A stretch of 64,000 nt of DNA from URNF01 sp045634325 (GCA_045634325.1 JAZRAA010000040.1:61600-125599); one strand, 5' to 3'; positions 32,517 to 40,973 are shown, numbered from the stretch's first letter. Notes: generated by a model not told the origin, from the sequence alone. Numbers and translations are program-made.

Positions 32517-34250
32517 ATGGCACAAACGATATCCACTGCCATTCATGAAACGGCACAAAAAGCGGTAGATGTTTTGTGTGCGAAAGCACTCACCGTTTCC
32601 ACCGCGGAATCCTGTACTGCCGGACTGCTGTCCGCCGCCATCACCGAAATAGCCGGTGCGTCCGCTGTTTTTGGTTGCGGGATTGCGGCATATTCTCCTG
32701 CTATCAAACAACAGCTTTTAGAAGTGCCCGCCGCTATATTGGAAGCGCACGGCACTGTTAGTAGTGAAACCGCCACCGCCATGGCAGACGGTGTGCGCCG
32801 CAAAAGCGGCGCAGATATAGGTGTTGCCATTACCGGTGTCGCAGGACCTGCACAAAGCGAGGGAAAACCCGTGGGTACAGTGCACATCGCACTCTCCGAC
32901 AAAAACCGTGTGTGGCTGACACAATTACCCACGCAAGATGGTCCGCAAACCCGTGAGAATATTCGCAATGCGGCTGTATTGACCGCACTTTCCCTCATAC
33001 TGCAATATGCAGAAAATTTCCCACTGATGATGGCGGGCAGCATACCGATTGTGCAAGCCGAAAAAACACAGGTGGTCATCCCCGAACAACCTACCACCCA
33101 TCAGCACAAGCCCTTTTTGGCCACTATTTTTCCGTGGCAAGGCGATTCCATTAAAGAAAAATTATACAAAGCGGGCGGAGCTTTTGCCGCACTGTGTGTT
33201 TTAGTGGGAATTGTTTCAAGTGGGTATCAGCTGTTTTCAGAAAGCGGTAATCGCTCGCTGTACAGCGACTTGCAAGATATGTATACCACCGAACAATCCC
33301 AAGCATCAACGCCTTCCGACCCTAAAAATATTCTTCCGCGTTTTTCCTCGCTGAGACTGCAAAATGCGGATATCGGCGGTTGGATACGCATTGCCGACAC
33401 CGGCATCAACTATCCCGTGATGAAAAATGCGGGCAGTAATTTTTACGCAGACCACAATTTCCGCCAACAAGCATCTGCTTATGGCGTGCCTTTTCTGGAT
33501 AAAGATAACCACTTGGCATCAGCAGAGAGCCAAGACAAAGTATTGGTCGTCTACGGCAACAACACAGAAGACGGACAGATGTTTTCGGATTTGCTGTCCT
33601 ACCGTGACCCGAACTTTTTCAAAAACCACGCCGTAGTAGAAATGAGCACCTTATATGCGGCTGAACAATGGGAATTGTTTGCCGTGATGGTCATTGACCC
33701 ACAAGAAGTCAACGCATTTGCATTTAATCAAACAACATTTGAAGACCATCAGGCTTTCACCGACCATATCGTAGGGATACGCAAGCGCTCCTTGCTCAAC
33801 ACCAACGTCACCGTAAACCCCGACGACCGTCTGTTAGTACTGGTAACGCAAGCAGAAAAGACATATGGATTTGACGGGGCAACTTTTGTGGTGGTAGGCA
33901 AACGGCTGACCCAATCGAATACGGCAAGCAAGAAAGAACCTTTGACCGTCAAAAAGAACCAGACGGTTATTATGCCGCGTGCATGGGTGCGTAACCAACA
34001 GAACACCGTCACCAAGCACACTACCGCTTCCAAGACGCAAAATACAACCACGACCACCTCGGCAGAAACTACCACGAATGCCACATCGACAACCACCCAT
34101 ACGCAACCGACGACCACCGATGTGACCATTTCTACTACCGATACAACCTCCTCTACACAAGGCACCACTACCGCAGACACGGCGGCTACCCAATCACAAA
34201 CCACTATAACGACGACAACAACCGAGTCTGCTCTATCCGAAAATACTTAA
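32517..34250 (+). CDS. CinA C-terminal (PncC, NMN deamidase) domain fused to a catalytically dead class B sortase
   Basis: Residues 1-about 165 are a complete CinA/PncC domain (STAESCTAGLLSAAITE, YSPAIKQQLLEVP, VAITGVAGPAQSEGKPVGTV). This type hydrolyses nicotinamide mononucleotide in NAD recycling. A linker leads to one membrane helix (about 220-242) and then a class B sortase fold clearly related to the sortase two genes upstream. Catalytic positions are changed: His to Asn348 (YGNNT), Cys to Gln445 (LVTQAEK), Arg to Thr456 (DGATFVVV). IMPRAW and a Thr/Ser-rich tail of about 90 residues follow, as in the active sortase. Start: ATG after AAAGGAGG. The cytosolic NMN deamidase domain would be tethered to an extracytoplasmic pseudoenzyme; function unknown. 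No independent cinA lies near recA here. Confidence 0.88.
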   Translation: MAQTISTAIHETAQKAVDVLCAKALTVSTAESCTAGLLSAAITEIAGASAVFGCGIAAYSPAIKQQLLEVPAAILEAHGTVSSETATAMADGVRRKSGADIGVAITGVAGPAQSEGKPVGTVHIALSDKNRVWLTQLPTQDGPQTRENIRNAAVLTALSLILQYAENFPLMMAGSIPIVQAEKTQVVIPEQPTTHQHKPFLATIFPWQGDSIKEKLYKAGGAFAALCVLVGIVSSGYQLFSESGNRSLYSDLQDMYTTEQSQASTPSDPKNILPRFSSLRLQNADIGGWIRIADTGINYPVMKNAGSNFYADHNFRQQASAYGVPFLDKDNHLASAESQDKVLVVYGNNTEDGQMFSDLLSYRDPNFFKNHAVVEMSTLYAAEQWELFAVMVIDPQEVNAFAFNQTTFEDHQAFTDHIVGIRKRSLLNTNVTVNPDDRLLVLVTQAEKTYGFDGATFVVVGKRLTQSNTASKKEPLTVKKNQTVIMPRAWVRNQQNTVTKHTTASKTQNTTTTTSAETTTNATSTTTHTQPTTTDVTISTTDTTSSTQGTTTADTAATQSQTTITTTTTESALSENT

Positions 34251-34291
34251 AAAAAGCGGTTTCACCGTCCAAGACGGTGAAACCGCTTTTT
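34251..34291. terminator. Bidirectional terminator after the CinA-pseudosortase gene
   Basis: A 19-bp perfect stem (34251-34269 with 34273-34291), CAA loop, A5 on one side and T5 on the other, serves both the plus-strand operon and the opposing histidine phosphatase gene. Confidence 0.95.
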
Positions 34292-34293
34292 AC

Positions 34294-34920
34294 TTATTCT
34301 TCTTTTTGTTTTTCCCAAGGAATGATGCACAGCGCTTCCGCAACCGGCTCTCGCATCCACAAAGAAGGCGTGATACGCAATGTAAAACCATTACCCGCAT
34401 TTGCCACACAATCTCCCATGGACAACTTGGGCAACGCATAGGTCATCATCAACATCATAATCACACCGCCGTGGGTGCAAATGACCGCCTCGGTATCTCC
34501 GCTACGCATCAGTTCTTCTACCACCGCCTCAAAAGCCGCCGTCACACGTGCACAAAACGTCTCGGTAGACTCACCGCCCGGAATCACTTGGGACGTGCCC
34601 TCCATCCATTCCAGAAAATCAGCACTGTTTTTGAGTTGCGCAATACTTTTGCCTTCCCACGCCCCGAAATCACATTCGGTCAATCCTTCTACCACTTCCA
34701 ATTTTGCTTGCGGATACAACACCTTCATCGTCTGTTTGCAACGATTGAGCGGTGCAGTAAAAAAGCGTGCGGCACCGGGATATTCCATCTGTTCTTTTAA
34801 AGTCAGAAGTTCTTTTAACCCCTCCGGTGATAACGGTAAATCGGTTCTGCCAATATACAATCCTTCCGTATTCGCGGCGGTTTGCCCGTGGCGAATGAGA
34901 TGAATTTTGTAAGTTTTCAT
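34294..34920 (-). CDS. Histidine phosphatase family protein (phosphoglycerate mutase-like)
   Basis: A 208-residue member of the branch-1 histidine phosphatases. The phosphorylated histidine is in HLIRHGQTAAN; also seen are LSPEGLKELLTL, the arginine in TAPLNRCKQTM, ECDFGAWEGKSI, PGGES and the second catalytic His in VICTHGGVIMMLM. This fits cobalamin-pathway CobC/alpha-ribazole phosphatase or general broad-specificity phosphatases; no cobalamin genes are nearby, so the substrate is open. ATG at 34920 after AGGAGG. Confidence 0.87.
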   Translation of the reverse strand: MKTYKIHLIRHGQTAANTEGLYIGRTDLPLSPEGLKELLTLKEQMEYPGAARFFTAPLNRCKQTMKVLYPQAKLEVVEGLTECDFGAWEGKSIAQLKNSADFLEWMEGTSQVIPGGESTETFCARVTAAFEAVVEELMRSGDTEAVICTHGGVIMMLMMTYALPKLSMGDCVANAGNGFTLRITPSLWMREPVAEALCIIPWEKQKEE

Positions 34921-34953
34921 CAAAATTTCCTCCTAATTGTTGCAATTTGACGA

Positions 34954-34982
34954 TTTACAAATGGTATCATTTATTATATAAT
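34954..34982 (+). promoter_or_regulatory. Promoter of the XRE regulator gene
   Basis: Plus strand -35 TTTACA (34954-34959), 17-base spacer, -10 TATAAT (34977-34982), in an AT-rich divergent intergenic region. Confidence 0.7.
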
Positions 34983-35031
34983 AATTAAACTCACTGTAAT
35001 TTTTTTGAGAAAAATCTTTGGAGGATTCCCC

Positions 35032-35724
35032 ATGAACAGTACGTTCCCACGACTAATTACCCTCTTGCGCAAAGAACAGGGTATTAGTCAGAAAAAAGCA
35101 TCTGCGGACTTGGGTATTTCGCAGGCATTGCTTTCTCACTATGAAAAAGGTATCCGCGAATGCGGTTTGGATTTTGTAGTACGTATTGCCGATTACTATG
35201 GTGTTTCTTGTGACTATCTGCTGGGTCGCACCGCTGACAAAAGCGGTGCTATGATTGCCGTAGACGATATTCCCGAAAACGACCCTGCGATACAAGACAG
35301 CCGTTTAAGAGGCGGCGTGCTGCCGGTCCTCAACAAAAAATTGGTTGTCAACTCCCTACATATCCTGTTCGATATGTTGCAAAAATGCAATAACAAAGCC
35401 CTCACGGCTGATGTATCCGCAGCACTCACCCTCACGGTGTATGCGCTATTTAGACAAATCTATGCCGCCAATCCCAAAAACCCGGCTGCTATGTTCTCGG
35501 TAGACAAGTACTTATTCCAATCTGCCGCTATCGCAGAAATCAGCAAATCCATCGCCCGCAGCGGCGAGTTGGCACGCGGTAAGAACGTGAGCGGCCTGGA
35601 AGGTGTAAAGGCAGAGAACTTGCCAGATATTCTTCCGGATGATATTGCACGACAATATCCCATGTTCTCCAATTCCCTGCTCAATTTGTTGCGCAACGCC
35701 GAAACATATATGCAAGGACAATAA
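35032..35724 (+). CDS. XRE-family transcriptional regulator with conserved C-terminal domain
   Basis: Residues 5-60 form a Cro/CI-type helix-turn-helix (RLITLLRKEQGISQKKASADLGISQALLSHYEKGIRECGLDFVVRIADYYGVSCDYLLG). The remaining about 165 residues form an alpha-helical domain without a recognisable catalytic motif (HILFDMLQKCNNKALTADVSAALTLTVYALFRQIYA). The ATG at 35032 follows GGAGG. Full-length regulators of this shape are common single genes in Clostridia; target genes are unknown. Monocistronic with its own promoter and terminator. Confidence 0.85.
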   Translation: MNSTFPRLITLLRKEQGISQKKASADLGISQALLSHYEKGIRECGLDFVVRIADYYGVSCDYLLGRTADKSGAMIAVDDIPENDPAIQDSRLRGGVLPVLNKKLVVNSLHILFDMLQKCNNKALTADVSAALTLTVYALFRQIYAANPKNPAAMFSVDKYLFQSAAIAEISKSIARSGELARGKNVSGLEGVKAENLPDILPDDIARQYPMFSNSLLNLLRNAETYMQGQ

Positions 35725-35733
35725 CGCAACTTT

Positions 35734-35760
35734 AAAAAACTGCCGAAAGGCAGTTTTTTT
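35734..35760. terminator. Bidirectional terminator with GAAA loop
   Basis: AAAAAACTGCC (35734-35744), GAAA loop and GGCAGTTTTTT (35749-35759) form a stem with A- and T-runs on both sides, between the XRE gene and the opposing membrane-protein gene. Confidence 0.92.
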
Positions 35761-36286
35761 ATGCTTTCTTTTTGAAAAAATGTGAAATGCCGTGCGCCAT
35801 AAACGGCAACAGCAACATCACCAGCGCATTGATGGCAAACAGTACCAACACAACCCATTTCTGCACCGAAAGTATGTATGCACAAAGCGATCCCGCCGCC
35901 ACTGCTTGCAGTACACCGACAACCTGTAACAACACGATGTCACATTTCTTTCCGTTATTTGCCGCCACCGCCATCATAGGCAACGCCGCTTGTATGCATA
36001 CCAACGTGAATATATATTCCGTTTGGAACATACCGCTCACCGCTAACACCAACAACAAAAGCGGCGAGGAAGCGAGCAAAACAATGGTCAGCGTGCGCGT
36101 CACCACACGCACGGCTGTATGTTTCCAAAGGAAAACAGCCGGCAACGCAAACACCGCCGCCGCCAATGCCAACAATAAAGACGTGATTTCCAACAACGCA
36201 GACAGCGCCACCGTTACAAATGCAAAAATCAGCAGCAACTTCTTATACAACTGTATTGCTTCGGGTTTTTCTTTTCTCAGTGCCAT
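35759..36286 (-). CDS. Predicted membrane protein of unknown function, five helices
   Basis: A 175-residue protein I do not recognise. A short basic N-terminus (MALRKEKPEAIQLYKK) is followed by five or six hydrophobic segments, starting with LLLIFAFVTVALSALLEITSLLLALAAAVFALPAVFLW, and a basic C-terminus (HFFKKKA). No catalytic motif is visible. GGAGG lies five bases before the ATG and a good promoter lies 30 bases upstream, so it is a real, separately transcribed gene. Confidence 0.75.
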   Translation of the reverse strand: MALRKEKPEAIQLYKKLLLIFAFVTVALSALLEITSLLLALAAAVFALPAVFLWKHTAVRVVTRTLTIVLLASSPLLLLVLAVSGMFQTEYIFTLVCIQAALPMMAVAANNGKKCDIVLLQVVGVLQAVAAGSLCAYILSVQKWVVLVLFAINALVMLLLPFMAHGISHFFKKKA

Positions 36287-36314
36287 AACAACCTCCGAAA
36301 CCGATATTTCCTAC

Positions 36315-36343
36315 AGTATACTGCATTTTTCGTTAAAAATCAA
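36315..36343 (-). promoter_or_regulatory. Promoter of the five-helix membrane protein gene
   Basis: Minus strand -35 TTGATT (36338-36343), 17 bases, -10 TATACT (36315-36320). The -35 overlaps the stop codon of the upstream gene. Confidence 0.75.
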
Positions 36344-37104
36344 GTGATGCGCGTATGAATTGCCCACGCGCTTTTTTTAGTGGGCGCGGTAACCACACGA
36401 TGACGTGTACGCTGTATTATCACGGTATACAAAGCAAACCGGGACACCGAAAACGGCAACCACGCAGTTAAAAAACTACGAAAGTGCAGATGTAATAGTT
36501 GTCCGCTCCATCCTTTCGTGAGATGAAAACCGCTCAAAACAGGCAATCCGATCCACAAAGCCGTTTCCAAACGCCGTATTACAATCCAAACCGATAAAGC
36601 ACCCAACACCGTCAACAACGTGCTGATGCCGAAAAGCAACGACCCTACAATAGCGCTTGCTTCCCGCGCGCCGCACGCCAAAATAAATAAAGCGGGAAAC
36701 AGTGCTGCTGCATACAAGCCAAAACGGCAAGCGTCCCAGCGAAGTTGAGATTTGATATGCACCAGCGGATGCCGATAAGCGCCAAAAAAGCATTGCAGCA
36801 AGGTTTTGCCTTCCCACACAATATGCAAATTTTCCATTACGCAGGTGTTTTCAGATGGTACTGCCATGAGCGTTGCGACTCGTTTTGCCGCTGCACAATA
36901 CCCCGCATGTGCGCAGGATACCAATAGGCGATTGAGTAAAAAACTCCCGCATAATAACACCGCTTGCATGATAGGCGTGAGCGATACAAACCGCCGCACC
37001 AAAAGCTCCGTCGCCATCGGCAACAACCAGCAAACGCAAGTCCACAACTGCATCACACAAATTTCCATTCGATGCTCTTTTGCAATCGCACAACCACCCG
37101 CCAT
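36340..37104 (-). CDS. Predicted membrane protein of unknown function, cysteine-rich helices
   Basis: A 254-residue protein I do not recognise. About five hydrophobic stretches are seen: ICVMQLWTCVCWLLPMA, IMQAVLLCGSFLLNRLLVSCAHAGYCAAAKR, FGLYAAALFPALFILACG, IVGSLLFGISTLLTVLGALSVWIV and LTAWLPFSVSRFALYTVII. A central soluble loop holds HIVWEGKTLLQCFFGAYRHP, and the C-terminus is basic. Start taken as the ATG at 37104 because GAGGGG lies nine bases before it; that Shine-Dalgarno is inside the upstream terminator hairpin. A shorter start at 37068 is possible. Confidence 0.65.
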   Translation of the reverse strand: MAGGCAIAKEHRMEICVMQLWTCVCWLLPMATELLVRRFVSLTPIMQAVLLCGSFLLNRLLVSCAHAGYCAAAKRVATLMAVPSENTCVMENLHIVWEGKTLLQCFFGAYRHPLVHIKSQLRWDACRFGLYAAALFPALFILACGAREASAIVGSLLFGISTLLTVLGALSVWIVIRRLETALWIGLPVLSGFHLTKGWSGQLLHLHFRSFLTAWLPFSVSRFALYTVIIQRTRHRVVTAPTKKSAWAIHTRIT

Positions 37105-37106
37105 AC

Positions 37107-37154
37107 AAAAACACCCCTCTTCCCATTACAGTATGGACAAAGAGGGGTGTTTTT
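37107..37154 (-). terminator. Terminator hairpin whose 3' arm carries a Shine-Dalgarno
   Basis: A 15-bp stem (37107-37121 with 37140-37154) encloses an 18-base loop that can extend by CCAT/ATGG. On the minus strand it ends in TTTTT and follows the lipoprotein gene directly. The arm holds GAGGGG at the right distance from the ATG at 37104. Confidence 0.8.
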
Positions 37155-37155
37155 A

Positions 37156-38466
37156 TCACGCCGTCGGCTTTGCGGGCAACCCTAACTGCTCACGCATAGT
37201 CGCCATGCCGTATAAGAACCAAATCACCTGCTCGGCGTTTCCGGCATCGATGGTTTTCCATGCATCGCCGCTTTTCTTCATTTTTTCCATAAATATAGTG
37301 CCCTGATGTGTGCTGTTCAAAAACTTGAAAGTGTCGCAAATATGCAACATATCTCCCGCTGCGGTGGCGGCGATAATATCCCAACCGACACTTTTACCCA
37401 GTATCCAATCTTTCACAACGCCCAAACCACTGCACTCCACCGCAAGATACCCGCCGTTTTGCGCGTTTTTCCATAACTTTTCGTGCACATACCGAGCGGT
37501 GTTTTGCAAAATTTTCGCATCCAAACCGCCATACCCGCTCGCAAACGCAGACAGACACACCCAACTAACGCCATCCTCCGCGATGACATTTCCATCGTTA
37601 AAATACAGTTGCTCTCGGTACACCGTTTTACCGTCAACTTCGCGGGTGAGATTTTTTGCAATACCATTCTGCAATTTTAAAAGCGTTTCTTGCCACAACA
37701 CTGCATCCTGCTCTTTACTTGCGGTTTTTGCCACCGCTATCATTTGTTCCAGCGCTGCCGCCACAAAACTGTTGGTGAGAATGTCAAACACATCCACATA
37801 ATCCGAACCGTTATACACACGTGTATGGGTAAAACGACGATTGCGTACCAATCCCACGTTCTCATAAAAATATGTATCCGAGCAGAATGCATCTGCTTCC
37901 CGTTTCATCAGCGCATACGTTTCGTTTAAATAGGCGGTGTCTTTGCTTTTGAGAATATACAGCGCCCATCCCAGCACAAAATGTGCCCGTCCGTCCAATT
38001 CGTCTTCGGTGCGCACGGTTGCGCGGTCAGCGGAAATGGTAAACGGTATGTGTTGCAGGTTTTTCTCCTGCATAACGTCAGTCACAAACCGCAGAGCCTT
38101 CCCCGCCGCCTTGGTTTCTCCCACCTTATCCGCAAGAATCGCCAATGCGCCCACCGAACGCACATATTCGCCCTTATACAGTCCCGTGAGCGATTCCTGT
38201 AAAAAGCCGGCATCGGTAAGCCGTCCAAAAACACTCCCATAACTGTCACGATACATGTCCGCCACATGACTTTCTTGCAATTGTGCACGCACTGTATCCA
38301 TTTTGGCGCTGGTCGGGGTCGTGGTGCTCGCAGTAGTGGTGGTTGTCGTGGTTATGGTTGTAGTTGCCGCAACAGTGCTTTCGGTTAAGGAATCACTATA
38401 TGTAGCGGGCGGCACGGCGCACCCGACTAACAATAGCAAGCAAAGGCATACTGTTATGATTTTCAT
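37156..38466 (-). CDS. Lipoprotein with six-hairpin glycosidase-like domain
   Basis: A 436-residue secreted protein. Residues 1-16 form a lipoprotein signal (LLLLVGC). A Thr-rich linker follows (about 33-52), then an all-helical domain of about 370 residues with repeated helix pairs (FVLGWALYILKSKDTAYLNETYALMKREADAF, NSFVAAALEQMIAVAK, WVCLSAFASGYGGLDAKIL, KSVGWDIIAATAAGDMLHI). This resembles (alpha/alpha)6-barrel glycoside hydrolases and lyases, but I cannot name a family or a catalytic acid. It may act on cell-wall or host polysaccharides. Confidence 0.6.
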   Translation of the reverse strand: MKIITVCLCLLLLVGCAVPPATYSDSLTESTVAATTTITTTTTTTASTTTPTSAKMDTVRAQLQESHVADMYRDSYGSVFGRLTDAGFLQESLTGLYKGEYVRSVGALAILADKVGETKAAGKALRFVTDVMQEKNLQHIPFTISADRATVRTEDELDGRAHFVLGWALYILKSKDTAYLNETYALMKREADAFCSDTYFYENVGLVRNRRFTHTRVYNGSDYVDVFDILTNSFVAAALEQMIAVAKTASKEQDAVLWQETLLKLQNGIAKNLTREVDGKTVYREQLYFNDGNVIAEDGVSWVCLSAFASGYGGLDAKILQNTARYVHEKLWKNAQNGGYLAVECSGLGVVKDWILGKSVGWDIIAATAAGDMLHICDTFKFLNSTHQGTIFMEKMKKSGDAWKTIDAGNAEQVIWFLYGMATMREQLGLPAKPTA

Positions 38467-38492
38467 ACTACATCATCCCCTTTTCAACGAAA

Positions 38493-38522
38493 AACACCCG
38501 ATGTCAAACGGCATCGGGTGTT
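38493..38522 (-). terminator. Terminator of uppP
   Basis: AACACCCGATG (38493-38503) pairs with CATCGGGTGTT (38512-38522). On the minus strand the stem is followed by TTT, and it lies between uppP and the lipoprotein gene. Confidence 0.8.
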
Positions 38523-38528
38523 GTGTTT

Positions 38529-39359
38529 TTACAGCCAGCCGCACGCCCAACAGAGCAAGACAACCGCACCGAGCACGATGCGATACCAACCAAACGGCTT
38601 GAAATCATTTTTCTGAATAAAGCGCATCAGGAAACGAATGACGAGAACCGAAACGATAAACGCCACCACACTTCCCACAGCAAGCAACAGCCATTCCATC
38701 GTGGTGAAGGACAGACCATCCATCACGAATTTAAGCACTTTGAGCAAACTGGCACCCAGCATAACCGGTATCGCCATGAAGAAGGAGAACTCCGCCGCAA
38801 TGGTGCGGGAAGCACCCACCAACGTTGCACCCAAAATGGTGGAACCGGAACGTGAGGTGCCGGGGATAAGCGCAAGCATCTGGAATGCGCCGATAGCAAA
38901 CGCATGTTTGTAACTCATATCGGAAAGTGCAGTCACCTTCGCTTCACGCTTGCGGGATTCCATCCAGATATACGCCACACCGTAAACCACCAGTGCCAGC
39001 GCAATCACCAACGGCACAGACAGTTTTTCGTCAATGATATCGTCCAACAAAAGACCCGCAATCGCAGCGGGGATGCTGGCGACCAACACTTTAGACCACA
39101 GCACCCACGTGTCTTTTTTCTCTGCTGTTGTTTTTTTCGGCGAAAAGGGATTGAGTTTGTGGAAATACAACACCAACACCGCTAAAATCGAGCCGAGTTG
39201 AATGACCACCTTGAAAACATCAAAAAATTCCGGAGATACCTGCATTTTCCACACAGCATCCAACAACAAGATATGTCCTGTACTGCTGATGGGCAACCAT
39301 TCGGTGATGCCTTGCAGGATACCCTGTACGACTGCTTTGAGCAACTCAATAAACGCCAT
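38529..39359 (-). CDS. uppP: Undecaprenyl-diphosphatase UppP
   Basis: UppP (BacA) recycles the lipid carrier for peptidoglycan by removing a phosphate from undecaprenyl diphosphate, and gives tolerance to bacitracin. The 276-residue protein has seven to eight helices and both signature motifs, QGITEWLPISSTGHILL near the start and ALIPGTSRSGSTILGA in the middle, with the catalytic Glu, Ser and Arg. Standard length and intact. Confidence 0.96.
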   Translation of the reverse strand: MAFIELLKAVVQGILQGITEWLPISSTGHILLLDAVWKMQVSPEFFDVFKVVIQLGSILAVLVLYFHKLNPFSPKKTTAEKKDTWVLWSKVLVASIPAAIAGLLLDDIIDEKLSVPLVIALALVVYGVAYIWMESRKREAKVTALSDMSYKHAFAIGAFQMLALIPGTSRSGSTILGATLVGASRTIAAEFSFFMAIPVMLGASLLKVLKFVMDGLSFTTMEWLLLAVGSVVAFIVSVLVIRFLMRFIQKNDFKPFGWYRIVLGAVVLLCWACGWL

Positions 39360-39376
39360 GCTGACACCCTTTCTGC

Positions 39377-39598
39377 TTATAAATCAATTTCGTTGAGTAA
39401 ATCACGCAGCAAAATGATTTCATCGGGGGACAACGTCACGCCCTTACCCATTTTGCTGTGGTCGGGAGACCATTCACGGATATCATATTTGGGAGCACGG
39501 TCATTCCAGCTGATCAGGTTGACCTCTTTGGTCCAACCTTTAGCGGATTCAGACAATACGCCGCAGTTTTTCACGATTTCATACTTCAATTCAGGCAT
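39377..39598 (-). CDS. YdbC/PC4-family small protein
   Basis: A 73-residue protein starting at the ATG at 39598 after AAGGAG; the longer frame upstream has no ribosome-binding site. The sequence MPELKYEIVKNCGVLSES, KGWTKEVNLISWNDRAPKYDIREW and ending GVTLSPDEIILLRDLLNEI matches the YdbC family, which has the fold of the PC4 single-stranded DNA-binding coactivator. A nucleic-acid-binding role is likely but the target is unknown. Confidence 0.82.
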   Translation of the reverse strand: MPELKYEIVKNCGVLSESAKGWTKEVNLISWNDRAPKYDIREWSPDHSKMGKGVTLSPDEIILLRDLLNEIDL

Positions 39599-39770
39599 GT
39601 ATAACAACTCCTTTATTTTACAGTCAAGTGTATGCAACACCTGACAATTTTAACCCAATAACCATGTGCCGATTGCATCCAGCAAGGCACCAATCCCTCG
39701 TGAAGAGGAACTTGTTCTTTCGGAAACGCCGCCTTTGTATGTCGAAACCGCTCGCGGTTTCATTGGCGGC

Positions 39771-40433
39771 TTATCGAAAAAAGTGACGTTCGGTGTCCTT
39801 GGACACGCGACTGTCAAACTGGTGAAACCATTCCGCAAGAGCGGCGGCATCCTTTTCGTGTGCCGCAATCGCATCATTATGAATAGCGGCGGTACGAACA
39901 CGCAATTTTTCCAATTCCGCGGAAATCTGTGCAGTTACCTGCTCCACCTCAGACAACGCGCGCTCGGTCTGCTTACGGCTGTCGTCCATACGAGCATGCA
40001 CATTCTTTTTCACAAACGCCACTGCATCACGGCTGTCTCCGAACATCTTTTTGAAAGCGTCCAGTTCACCCTGCTGTAATTGCAATTGGCCTTGGAGCAG
40101 TACGTTCTCATCCTTCAAACGTGCGCATTCCTGCAACCGTATTTCCGCATCAGCAACCTTTTGACGCAACGCTGCCGTCTGTTCATTCGCGGCATCCAAT
40201 CGCGCGGTGGCATCCTGCAGCGCCGCTTGCGCCGCATCTGTCTGTGCCGCGCGTTCACGCAAAGAAACTGCCTCGTTTTCCAGCGCATCCTTCTCGCTAC
40301 GCAAAGCAGTCAGCTCTTCTTGCAAGGAGTTGACTTCCTCACAATGCGTGGTATGCAACGATTCTATGTAGTCTAAAACGTCCTCTTTTTTAAAACCTCG
40401 AAACACTGTTTTGAAAAAACCGTTTTCTGCCAT
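39771..40433 (-). CDS. DivIVA-domain coiled-coil protein
   Basis: A 220-residue protein. The N-terminus NGFFKTVFRGFKKEDVLDYIESLH is a DivIVA-type membrane-curvature motif, followed by a long coiled coil (about residues 30-190, rich in E, A, L, Q) and a short tail. Such proteins mark poles or septa or link to cell-wall synthesis. The ATG at 40433 is preferred: the upstream ATG at 40475 lies inside the predicted -10 element. Transcribed away from ssrA. Confidence 0.75.
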   Translation of the reverse strand: MAENGFFKTVFRGFKKEDVLDYIESLHTTHCEEVNSLQEELTALRSEKDALENEAVSLRERAAQTDAAQAALQDATARLDAANEQTAALRQKVADAEIRLQECARLKDENVLLQGQLQLQQGELDAFKKMFGDSRDAVAFVKKNVHARMDDSRKQTERALSEVEQVTAQISAELEKLRVRTAAIHNDAIAAHEKDAAALAEWFHQFDSRVSKDTERHFFR

Positions 40434-40473
40434 ACGTGCATACAGTCCTTCCCTTTTGTATATACTATATTTC

Positions 40474-40482
40474 ATTATAACA
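40474..40482 (-). promoter_or_regulatory. Extended -10 promoter of the DivIVA-like gene
   Basis: Minus strand TGTTATAAT, an extended -10 with a poor -35 (TTTTAT region). Transcription from it would begin after the upstream ATG at 40475, supporting the shorter protein start. Confidence 0.45.
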
Positions 40483-40525
40483 TATATTTATAAAAAATAA
40501 AAGACTTTTTTGGAAATCATTTTTA

Positions 40526-40553
40526 TTGACAAAAATACGAAACATGATACAAT
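40526..40553 (+). promoter_or_regulatory. Promoter of ssrA
   Basis: Plus strand -35 TTGACA (40526-40531), 16 bases, -10 TACAAT (40548-40553). The tmRNA 5' end lies about 30 bases downstream, so a short leader would be removed by RNase P. Confidence 0.8.
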
Positions 40554-40583
40554 AGCGATGCAAGGTATACACACAATCTATAT

Positions 40584-40934
40584 GGGGTCGCAAAGGTTTC
40601 GACGGGGATTGTGAGGTACGGTAAGCGAGTAGCGGTGCGGGCCCGCTATAAAACCTGCAAACTTTAAAATTAAACGACAACAATACTGTTGCTCTGGCAG
40701 CCTAATTAGGCCGCCCGTCTTTACCCGAAGTACCACGGTCGGGATAAAGGCGTCGACTAGTGGTGAACATGAACGGGAAGGTGCCACCCTCCCCGTCACG
40801 ACGTAGTGGCTACCGTAGCAAATAGCCTGCCTATCGGCGATTTGTGAGGGGAATCTCAAAAGATGAGGCTGCACTCGGAGAAAGCTGTATCAAGTGGTTT
40901 TCGGACAGGGGTTCGATTCCCCTCGGCTCCACCA
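40584..40934 (+). ncRNA. ssrA: Transfer-messenger RNA (tmRNA)
   Basis: This RNA rescues stalled ribosomes with SmpB. The 351-nt gene starts GGGGTCGCAAAGGTTTCGAC and ends GGTTCGATTCCCC ... GGCTCCACCA; the 5' GGGGTCG pairs with the 3' CGGCTCC to form the acceptor stem and CCA is encoded (40932-40934). The tag reading frame ends at TAA 40703-40705 and encodes ...KLNDNNTVALAA, with the expected ALAA degron. The resume codon is probably near 40661. A terminator hairpin follows at once. Confidence 0.96.
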
Positions 40935-40973
40935 AAAAGAAAAAAAGCACCCTCGTGGTGCTTTTTTCTTTTT
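40935..40973 (+). terminator. Terminator of ssrA
   Basis: A long A-rich/T-rich stem closes on GCACC (40947-40951) and GGTGC (40957-40961) with the loop CTCGT, followed by TTTTTTCTTTTT. Confidence 0.88.

Noticed and set aside
39599..39770. Open frames on both strands between the YdbC and DivIVA-like genes (for example 39650-39901 minus and 39666-40079 plus)
   Set aside because: They overlap each other and the DivIVA-like gene, have no Shine-Dalgarno and no recognisable domain. The 170-base gap also shows no hairpin with a T-run; I see nothing definite in it.
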